The position numbers and the translations under genes were made by a program. 64,000 nt of DNA from Valencia hispanica (lineage: Eukaryota; Chordata; Actinopteri; Cyprinodontiformes; Valenciidae). How positions within the stretch are numbered: position 1 is the first letter of the stretch; every line of letters begins with the position of its first letter. The stretch is from positions 20,163,735 to 20,227,734 of the forward strand of contig OY747712.1 of assembly GCA_963556495.2 (NCBI GenBank), in the 5' to 3' direction. Shown in pieces: positions 61,601 through 64,000 of this stretch. The notes under the pieces were generated by a model, which saw only the letters and a program-made list of their open reading frames with translations, was not told where the DNA came from and ran no database searches.

Positions 61601-63828
61601 CTCCCTTTAGGGCAGATCATTGTTTTTCACTTTGTGTTATTTTTGTGCAACAGGCAGTGTAAATAAACCAAGTTGACAGATATTCTAATGGATTTTGTAG
61701 AACGTTTGGGACTTTTTTGTTTGTTGGCACTAAGCAAAAAGTTTGTCAGTACAAAGCAAAAAGGTTGTGAATATTGACTGAAAGTAGTAAATCAGCAAAA
61801 CAGTTGTCTAAATGAATTCTAAAGTGTCTCTATAGCTGATAAATTAGCTAAGAAGCAAATAAGGTTTGCTAAGCTGATTATACCAACTCAAATGAGATAA
61901 ATGTATTTATAGTATACATTCTGAGCCATGTAGATCATAGAATTCTTAAGTGTGTAATATGGAAGAACTGGACTTCTTGGTTGTTGAAAATATTGGACCT
62001 CTCGTCCACCAAGCTTTCTCTGCTGGTGAAGTGTTATCATCAACCAAGAGAGGCCCAGTTCTCCTTTTCTAGTACTTAACAGTAACATTCTCTAAAACCA
62101 AGTTTTTGCTGCCCTCAAGTGGTCAAAATGTAAATGGTGGTTTTAGCTTCCGCAGACTAAAGGATCTTACCTTGTATGGGGTCTTAACTGGAACAACCAC
62201 ATGTTGAACTCTTTTCAGCTTCACTTACTTAAATTAAGTCAGTGTTAACTGATGGATGGATGTAAGACACAAACTTGTCAAATACCCTTAATCTGTGACT
62301 CCAGAAGCAGAAGAGAGAGCTAAAAAGGAATCAGAAGAGCGAGCTCAGCAGGAGGAAGCTATGGAACCCCAGGAGGTCCAGACAGAGTCTGAATACCCTG
62401 AACAGAATGAGAACAAATTTGACAGCAAGGTGTCAGAGTCAGCAGAGGTCAGCAGATCACCAGATGGAAACACAGGGGAAGCAAATCAGGCACCACCCCC
62501 CGGGAGCGCCACACACCAGAGTCCCCTGCTGCAGAATGGTACTTCATCTGAACTTTCTAATTCCATTGATGACAAAACTTTATTCCTCTGAATTTGCAGG
62601 ACGTTCAATCAGCATAATGATCTGATTATTCTTGTGTTAAAAATATGCACTTATCATAGATTTAAGGCAGTTTTCGGAAATCCAGTTTTTTTAAGCTTTT
62701 ACTTTCTTTGAAAGAACCACAATTAACAGCATTTAAAATATTTTTTTCTGACTGTTCTGCCATGAAATATGACTGTAAAACAATGATACAGTGATTTGTA
62801 GTTTATATTGTAAACTGTTTCTATCTTCTACTATATTAACAATTAGCGTGACTAACTTTAGTTTGCATGTTTAGTCCACAGAGAAAGTGTCTCCTTTTCT
62901 TTACTCAGATATTTTCAAAAGGATGTCCACATTTCTATAACCAGCAGAGGATGAAAAAACAACGGCAAGTTTCCTGTAATACAAAGTAGCAATGCAATAT
63001 TTACTAATGCATTGCTACTTCAGGACAGTTTGCTCTTTTGGCATTATGATGCTTGAGCATGTACGAATTAGTATCTTTTGGAAGACGGCTGATTTTTATA
63101 CCCCCAAAAGATTGGGTACAAAATCTACCAATATTGCAAAAAACACAACTTGGCATAGAAATAAAATGACCAACAGCTGTTGAATTTTAGCTCTCTATTG
63201 TTGCACTATGAATGAACAACTGTCATAACATAGAAAAATGTGTTTTGTTTTAATATTGTTGTTTTTAATATTAGTTGTTTGCTTATATCTTTTTTTTTAA
63301 GCGTCTCACTGATAATGAAAAAAGAGTTGTGTGCTGTGGTGCATTGATTGGTAAAACGTCACCATTCAGGGCTGTCTGGTGACAATTTCTGGTGCATCTC
63401 TATTGTGCGATCATCAGAGTAGTACATCTACACTGAAGTTTATTTTGTTTCACATAAACAAACTTTAACATCCCTGTAGGGAAATATTCTATGCTGAGTT
63501 GGGACTTTTAGAATCGTTTAATGATATCATGCACATTCTGTATCAATTTACTTCCTAATTCTACAGTGCATAATAAAAGAATAAGAACTAGTTGTAGATT
63601 GCAAATTCTCTTTGGATGCCACGCTTGTCTTCTACTTTCCATTGTTTTCCTTCATCAAACGGCTCAAAAACGATTTGTTGCTGTACCTAATTTACTATTT
63701 GTGTTTCCTGCATTTCATGTCTATCAATCTGTTTAGGAAATAAAACTACGATTTTTCTTTTTCAGGTAAGTTGTCAGAAGGAGCTGTATCCCTAGATGTT
63801 GAAGAAAACAAAAACAAAGGAATGAGTG
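18277..63828 (+). CDS. pde1c: pde1c, Ca2+/calmodulin-dependent cyclic nucleotide phosphodiesterase 1C, 14 exons, 5' and probably 3' partial
   Basis: Hydrolyses cAMP and cGMP to 5'-monophosphates in the cytosol and is activated by Ca2+/calmodulin. The joined exons give about 583 residues. The order is the distal N-terminal regulatory segment ([20 protein letters not shown] ... [18 protein letters not shown]), then the HD-type catalytic domain, then a charged tail. Visible key sites are YHNLIHAAD (about 183-191, general-acid and metal His), [11 protein letters not shown] (about 225, PDE signature), [10 protein letters not shown] (about 330, metal-binding Asp) and VAQSQIGF (about 380, nucleotide-selecting Gln). 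[32 protein letters not shown] and the LNSISS tail match PDE1C rather than PDE1A or PDE1B. All 13 junctions are GT-AG and in phase. The first exon(s), with the start codon and proximal calmodulin site, were not found. Introns are loaded with transposons. Teleosts often keep two co-orthologues; which one this is cannot be told. Confidence 0.95.
18562..18953. mobile_element. TTAA-flanked MITE, 392 bp
   Basis: TTAA at 18558-18561 and 18954-18957 flank ends AGTTGCAGTCCGGAG and CTCTGGACAGCAGCT, an imperfect inverted repeat. It has a GC-rich interior and no coding sequence. It lies in the intron after exon a. Confidence 0.65.
19619..19895. mobile_element. Palindromic MITE
   Basis: GGGCCTTTTCCACTGA at the left is mirrored by TCAGTGGAAAAACCCT at the right, with further imperfect inverse matches inside (GGTTCC/CAGAGCTGG-type words). 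No target duplication was clear. Confidence 0.55.
20112..20190 (+). repeat. tRNA-derived SINE head, fragment
   Basis: AGTGGCTCAGGTGGTAGGAG resembles a pol III A box, and GTTTGAACCC a B box. They are followed by the CATTTCAGTAGTTGCATGCC stretch common to fish SINEs. The two boxes are closer than in a tRNA, so the copy is deleted between them. Confidence 0.45.
20567..20645. mobile_element. 79-bp hAT-type micro-MITE with perfect 8-bp target duplication
   Basis: CAGTGGCGGTC and the inverse GACCGCCACTG (one gapped position on the right) bound the element. CATGCCAG occurs exactly on both sides (20559-20566 and 20646-20653). The interior contains GCCCTAGGCGAG and GGCGCCCC, typical of larger fish hAT elements. 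Confidence 0.8.
20654..22275. other. pde1c: pde1c intron, nothing recognised
   Basis: AT-rich intron sequence without recognisable coding, repeat ends or RNA genes. Confidence 0.5.
22276..22458 (+). CDS. pde1c: pde1c exon b (autoinhibitory to catalytic linker)
   Basis: Acceptor TTCAG, donor GTAAGG, 183 bp. Encodes [18 protein letters not shown] through [20 protein letters not shown] to [23 protein letters not shown] is the PDE1C form. It contains the second calmodulin-binding/inhibitory segment of PDE1 enzymes. Confidence 0.97.
22459..24650. other. pde1c: pde1c intron b-c, mostly unique
   Basis: Contains a short (CAG)n run at 23163-23179. The segment about 23336-23600 has the purine-rich look of an old dispersed repeat and could not be classified. 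No coding motif was seen. Confidence 0.4.
24651..24717 (+). CDS. pde1c: pde1c exon c
   Basis: Acceptor AAACAG, donor GTATTA, 67 bp. Encodes [20 protein letters not shown] and LK, highly conserved in PDE1C. It ends in phase 0. Confidence 0.97.
25638..25754 (+). CDS. pde1c: pde1c exon d
   Basis: Acceptor TACAG, donor GTAAAG, 117 bp, 39 whole codons. Encodes [20 protein letters not shown] and ends [12 protein letters not shown], the start of the catalytic domain. Confidence 0.97.
26250..26390 (+). CDS. pde1c: pde1c exon e (first catalytic histidines)
   Basis: Acceptor TTTCAG, donor GTGAGT, 141 bp. Encodes [20 protein letters not shown] and [29 protein letters not shown] supplies the catalytic proton-donor His and the first metal-binding His of the family. 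Confidence 0.97.
26391..27835. other. pde1c: pde1c intron e-f, left part, nothing recognised
   Basis: AT-rich sequence before the LINE tail. CTAATTTATCAAAGG at about 27693 resembles the end of a fish DNA transposon, but no partner end was found. Confidence 0.35.
27837..27896. repeat. (ATCA)n tetranucleotide repeat, LINE tail
   Basis: About 15 uninterrupted ATCA units directly abut the LINE 3' end, so the microsatellite is probably the LINE's own tail. Confidence 0.95.
28625..29715 (-). pseudogene. LINE reverse transcriptase remnant
   Basis: Two open stretches on the minus strand. The first (29302-29715) encodes the N-terminal linker and fingers region, with [20 protein letters not shown] at its end. 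The second (28625-29104) has palm motifs [15 protein letters not shown] (catalytic Asp), [20 protein letters not shown] and YADDSQLY (catalytic Asp pair). The region between them is frameshifted or deleted, so motifs expected after LLKK are degraded. The enzyme would have carried out target-primed reverse transcription, but this copy cannot. Confidence 0.88.
30473..30508. repeat. Perfect 17-bp-arm palindrome
   Basis: TTTAATGGCCACAAACA and its exact inverse are separated by two bases. It lies in the pde1c intron beside the LINE's truncated 5' end. Confidence 0.9.
30851..31020 (-). mobile_element. LINE 3'-end fragment (same family as 47.2 kb)
   Basis: AATTCAGTTTATTTATATGG and the following ACAACAGATGTCATCTCAAG segment match the 3' ends at 47156 and 56757, more diverged. 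It is heavily 5'-truncated. The tail is at the low coordinate, so it is antisense to pde1c. Confidence 0.75.
31099..31290 (-). mobile_element. Poly(A)-tailed retroelement fragment
   Basis: A 12-T run followed by GATTAACATTTTATTAATTT reads on the minus strand as an AT-rich 3' end with a poly(A) tail. The family was not identified. It ends near a G-rich run at 31284. Confidence 0.4.
31350..32994. other. pde1c: pde1c intron e-f, right part, nothing recognised
   Basis: AT-rich, with a long pyrimidine-rich stretch (about 32640-32990) leading to the exon f acceptor. No coding motif or repeat end was recognised. Confidence 0.4.
32995..33095 (+). CDS. pde1c: pde1c exon f (PDE signature HD motif)
   Basis: Acceptor CTCCAG, donor GTAATG, 101 bp. 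Encodes [20 protein letters not shown] and [23 protein letters not shown] is the PROSITE-type phosphodiesterase signature, with the second metal-binding His and Asp. The preceding intron is about 6.6 kb and contains a LINE. Confidence 0.97.
33925..34053 (+). CDS. pde1c: pde1c exon g
   Basis: Acceptor TGTAAG, donor GTCCGT (weak at +3), 129 bp. Encodes [20 protein letters not shown] followed by [19 protein letters not shown]. Both ends fall inside Arg codons that join in phase with the neighbours. Confidence 0.96.
34480..34581 (+). CDS. pde1c: pde1c exon h
   Basis: Acceptor TTCCCAG, donor GTTAGT, 102 bp. Encodes [20 protein letters not shown] and [23 protein letters not shown] is the PDE1C variant of the helix lining the active site. 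Confidence 0.97.
34745..34945 (+). repeat. Dispersed fish repeat fragment
   Basis: The run GTTTGCATGTTCTCTCTGTG, GGTACTCCGGCTTCTTCCCA, CAGTCCAAAAACATGACTGT and GCCCTGCAATGGACTGGCAA is the core of a very common teleost interspersed repeat, probably the 3' part of a LINE. The class is from memory and uncertain. Confidence 0.6.
35134..35353. mobile_element. Palindromic hAT-type MITE, copy 1
   Basis: Imperfect inverse ends (AGTGTCCAAATCCATTCCTC and the mirrored GCTGGACACCC region). Inner paired words CAACACACCTGAATCAAATG and ATTTGAATCCACTGTGTTGG show that the whole 220 bp folds on itself. It is related to the copy at 40176. Confidence 0.7.
35912..37175. mobile_element. TTAA-flanked DNA transposon with ~140-bp terminal inverted repeats
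   Basis: TTAA at 35908-35911 and 37176-37179. The left 140 bp (AGGGATATTCCACCCCTAAG ... GGCAGCAGTCCATTTG) is the inverse of the right 140 bp (CAAACGGACTGCTGCC ... CTTAGGGGTGGAAT-like). It has no coding region. A second TTAA element (36366-37028) is inserted inside. Confidence 0.85.
36366..37028. mobile_element. Nested TTAA-flanked element, 663 bp
   Basis: TTAA at 36362-36365 and 37029-37032 flank the inverted ends AGGCAGGGTATACGATT and AATCGTATACCCTGCCT, a 17-bp perfect match. The interior is CpG-rich and non-coding. Confidence 0.85.
37173..37573. repeat. 400-bp palindrome with (TA)n core
   Basis: About 74 bp of unique sequence (TCTTTAACATTAGGCTAGTC ... CTATACAGTATATAAC) at 37173-37246 recurs as an apparently perfect inverse at 37500-37573. 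The 250 bp between is TA repeat broken by regularly spaced AACTATATA units. The left arm includes the last three bases and the TTAA of the transposon ending at 37175. Confidence 0.9.
37577..37620. repeat. (TA)n microsatellite
   Basis: A second TA run directly after the palindrome. Confidence 0.9.
38440..39110 (-). pseudogene. Decayed Tc1-like transposase, internally deleted
   Basis: Minus-strand translation near 38900-39000 reads [14 protein letters not shown] and IFRCLKVL, the first helix-turn-helix of a fish Tc1 transposase. At about 38450-38520 it reads [14 protein letters not shown], the block before the catalytic Glu. The stretch between is too short and degenerate, so the central catalytic part is lost. 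Terminal repeats were not recognised. Confidence 0.65.
39180..40170. other. pde1c: pde1c intron h-i, nothing recognised
   Basis: AT-rich intron sequence between the Tc1 remnant and the MITE at 40176. Confidence 0.45.
40176..40400. mobile_element. Palindromic hAT-type MITE, copy 2
   Basis: CAGGGATGCCCAACCCTGGT at the left pairs with the inverse region ending GAGCATGCCTGA. Inner words GATGCATCCC/GGGATACATC and TGAATCAAATG/TTTGATTCAGG also pair. The flanks (GTAGAA, CTAGAA) may be a decayed 8-bp duplication. Confidence 0.7.
40432..40790 (-). mobile_element. 5'-truncated LINE 3' end (same family as 27.8 kb)
   Basis: An (AATCA)n tail abuts AAACTTTATTTATAAAGC. The next 330 bp (TGACCCCACA, AGCATGATCACAGTTATACC, CATCTGCACCGGCAG) match the LINE 3' end at 27.9-28.2 kb. 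Only 3' UTR remains. It is antisense to pde1c. Confidence 0.8.
41070..43760 (-). mobile_element. Old, decayed LINE copy
   Basis: Minus-strand frames around 42000-42040 read [12 protein letters not shown] (palm catalytic block), and around 41740-41760 [10 protein letters not shown], where [12 protein letters not shown] sequence is expected. The YADD catalytic residues are therefore lost. The 3' end near 41070-41140 has a TATAGCACCTTTA-type LINE end. Sequence to about 43760 continues in the same repeat-like style, but the 5' limit is a guess. Confidence 0.6.
44336..44456 (+). CDS. pde1c: pde1c exon i (metal-binding Asp)
   Basis: Acceptor TTTTTAG, donor GTGAGC, 121 bp. Encodes [20 protein letters not shown], then [25 protein letters not shown] contains the fourth metal ligand (Asp). 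The 9.75-kb intron before it holds several transposons and the large TA palindrome. Confidence 0.97.
44990..45880 (-). pseudogene. Broken Tc1-like transposase
   Basis: Reads [20 protein letters not shown] near 45810-45870, then an open stretch of about 150 residues (45253-45717) with SVLSKV-like helix-turn-helix remnants, [12 protein letters not shown] (first catalytic Asp) and [16 protein letters not shown] frameshift follows at about 45250. Further on the frame has [13 protein letters not shown], with the second Asp. An in-frame TAG then interrupts SPDLNP near 45057, and the third catalytic position reads KENLW with the Glu kept. At least one frameshift and one stop make it inactive. Confidence 0.85.
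45955..46225 (-). mobile_element. LINE 3'-end fragment inserted in the Tc1 element
   Basis: ATTCCATTTATTTGATAAAG, GAGCTGTACAGGAGTGGCAC and AATAAAAGCAGGAACAGG form an L2-like 3' end with its tail at the low coordinate. It interrupts the Tc1 sequence, which resumes at about 46230 in its right terminal repeat. Exact limits are uncertain. Confidence 0.5.
47888..49479. mobile_element. TTAA-flanked element inside the Tc1 element, 1.6 kb
   Basis: TTAA at 47884-47887 and 49480-49483. The ends are AGCAACACTAA and the inverse TTAGTGTTGC. Tc1 sequence is continuous on either side. Open frames inside carry no known motif. It contains the hairpin at 49065-49243. Confidence 0.75.
49065..49243. repeat. Long hairpin with ~73-bp arms
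   Basis: The left arm 49065-49137 (GCTGTCAGCCATATAATAAA ... TTTATTGTAAAAA) and right arm 49171-49243 are near-exact inverses. The 33-base loop contains its own perfect small stem (GAAACTATCA / TGATAGTTTC). Confidence 0.9.
49587..50607 (+). pseudogene. Tc1-like transposase, deleted and frameshifted
   Basis: The N-terminal helix-turn-helix ([20 protein letters not shown] ... [15 protein letters not shown]) and second DNA-binding domain are intact. GEWTAE then runs directly into [13 protein letters not shown]; family members have about nine more residues here, including FSD with the first catalytic Asp. The second Asp is present in FQDDGAPC. The frame ends at a TGA at 50370 and the correct frame continues by a one-base shift into [15 protein letters not shown] with the catalytic Glu, ending in a conserved tail at 50607. 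Two independent lesions make it inactive. Confidence 0.9.
50816..52805 (-). pseudogene. LINE reverse transcriptase, nearly complete but interrupted
   Basis: From the 5' side (about 52800) degraded linker sequence includes [12 protein letters not shown] and [16 protein letters not shown] 341-residue open frame (51241-52266) then carries the reverse transcriptase: [84 protein letters not shown] and [10 protein letters not shown]. All catalytic Asp are present, though DRSAA replaces the usual DLSAA. An in-frame TAG follows SRLD and a frameshift follows soon after. The last 130 residues (50816-51208) hold the conserved tail with [21 protein letters not shown] short tandem duplication sits near 52631-52668. 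Confidence 0.9.
52806..53390. other. pde1c: pde1c intron i-j, end, nothing recognised
   Basis: AT-rich intron between the LINE 5' truncation and exon j. Confidence 0.5.
53391..53472 (+). CDS. pde1c: pde1c exon j (nucleotide-binding glutamine)
   Basis: Acceptor TTTCCAG, donor GTGAGT, 82 bp. Encodes [20 protein letters not shown] and LVAQSQI. The Gln of AQSQ is the invariant residue that binds the purine ring. The intron before it is 8.9 kb and contains the LINE/Tc1 nest. Confidence 0.97.
53690..57552. mobile_element. hAT-like transposon, 3.9 kb, perfect 8-bp target duplication
   Basis: Starts CAGGGGCGGATTTAGG and ends CCTAACTCCGCCCCTG, an imperfect inverted repeat. TGCAAGAT occurs exactly on both sides (53682-53689 and 57553-57560). 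Internal edges also mirror (GGCTTAGCCC and GGGCTTAAGCCC). No transposase frame survives, so the interior is decayed or non-autonomous. A LINE fragment sits inside at 56757. Confidence 0.8.
56757..56935 (-). mobile_element. LINE 3'-end fragment (same family as 47.2 kb)
   Basis: CAATTCAATTCAGTTTATTT then CACAACAGATGTCATCTCAA to GCGTGAGGTTGGGC is nearly identical to 47160-47330. It is truncated after about 175 bp. It is inserted in the hAT-like element, so it is younger than that element. Confidence 0.88.
57561..58919. other. pde1c: pde1c intron j-k, with a possible transposon end near 58045
   Basis: CTAGGGCTGTGCAAATACTC followed by GATTTCGATTATTACAC resembles the terminus of a common fish DNA transposon. 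The next 400 bp is less AT-rich and contains an open stretch (58136-58506) with a Lys-rich end, which is not recognised. The rest is plain intron. Confidence 0.35.
58920..59040 (+). CDS. pde1c: pde1c exon k (end of catalytic domain)
   Basis: Acceptor TCACCAG, donor GTAAGC, 121 bp. Encodes [20 protein letters not shown], then [19 protein letters not shown]. The FIDFIV block closes the catalytic pocket. Confidence 0.97.
59041..61268. other. pde1c: pde1c intron k-l, nothing recognised
   Basis: AT-rich intron without recognisable repeats or coding motifs. Confidence 0.5.
61269..61444 (+). CDS. pde1c: pde1c exon l (C-terminal tail)
   Basis: Acceptor TTTCTAG, donor GTACAG, 176 bp. Encodes [20 protein letters not shown], a Ser-rich run, and [20 protein letters not shown]. 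The LNSISS start and the NRERW region are PDE1C-like. Confidence 0.95.
62305..62538 (+). CDS. pde1c: pde1c exon m (acidic Glu/Gln-rich tail)
   Basis: Acceptor CTCCAG, likely donor GTACTT, 234 bp. Encodes [20 protein letters not shown] and a hydrophilic Glu/Ser/Pro-rich tail, corresponding to the EEKAKKEAEEKA-type tail of mammalian PDE1C. If the donor is not used, the frame continues 17 codons to a TGA at 62589-62591, giving a shorter alternative C-terminus. Confidence 0.85.
62539..63765. other. pde1c: pde1c intron m-n or alternative 3' UTR
   Basis: If exon m is read through, this becomes the 3' UTR of a shorter transcript. An AATAAA at 63739-63744 could serve as its poly(A) signal. Otherwise it is intron. 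No other feature was seen. Confidence 0.4.
63766..63828 (+). CDS. pde1c: pde1c probable exon n, end uncertain
   Basis: Acceptor TTTTTCAG joins in phase after Asn-Gly to encode [20 protein letters not shown], a hydrophilic stretch like the PDE1C tail. A GTGGGT at 63829 could be a donor to a further exon beyond the window. Without it the frame runs on to a TGA near 63860. Sequence conservation here is too low to decide. Confidence 0.6.
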
Positions 63829-64000
63829 GTGGGTTGAAAATTACAACTATAAGTTATTGACAGAAAACCAAAGTCGCTGTCATAAAAACCTAATTAAACA
63901 TTCATAGACAAACAGATGTTTATTTGCTGATATGTGCCAGAAGGTATGAACTGCACACAAAAATGTCCAGACAGGAAAATGTCCTAGGGAGTCACTGTGA

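Noticed and set aside
1..64000. CRISPR arrays, operons, bacterial promoters
   Set aside because: The window is eukaryotic: spliced genes, LINEs and Tc1 elements. No spaced direct repeats of that kind were seen.

Overview
This is a vertebrate, almost certainly teleost fish, nuclear genomic window. Coding sequence is a small fraction split into short exons with GT-AG junctions, and the rest is AT-rich intron crowded with fish-type mobile elements: Tc1/mariner, hAT-like, PIF/Harbinger and TTAA-targeting DNA transposons, plus L2/CR1-like LINEs. The species cannot be named from the sequence.

Left part (1-11.3 kb) is transposon territory. It opens with a PIF/Harbinger remnant: a broken three-exon MADF/BESS accessory gene on + and the transposase C-terminus on -. 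Next comes a nest: a 5.2-kb element flanked by TTAA (2556-7777) contains a second element (about 3080-6278), which contains a 923-bp hAT-like element (5017-5939). A well-preserved Tc1-like transposon (8781-10363) follows, with an uninterrupted 341-residue DD34E transposase. From 11.3 to 18.3 kb no gene is recognised.

The only recognised host gene is pde1c (Ca2+/calmodulin-dependent cyclic nucleotide phosphodiesterase 1C), on + from 18277 to the end of the window. Fourteen exons in correct phase run from the end of the calmodulin-binding region through the whole HD-type catalytic domain into the charged C-terminal tail. The 5' exon(s) with the start codon were not found, and the last exon(s) may lie beyond the right edge. 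An alternative short C-terminus by read-through of exon 13 is possible.

The pde1c introns carry most of the remaining elements: LINE fragments (27.8-30.2, 30.85, 40.4, 41-43.7, 47.2-52.8 and 56.8 kb), Tc1-like copies (38.4, 44.6-46.4 and 47.8-50.8 kb), a 3.9-kb hAT-like element with perfect 8-bp target duplications (53690-57552), small hAT-type MITEs and several TTAA-flanked elements. Every LINE-type fragment recognised inside the gene is antisense to pde1c. The most striking structures are a 400-bp palindrome with a TA-repeat core whose outer edge coincides with the end of a TTAA transposon (37173-37573), and a LINE > Tc1 > TTAA-element > hairpin nest at 47-53 kb.
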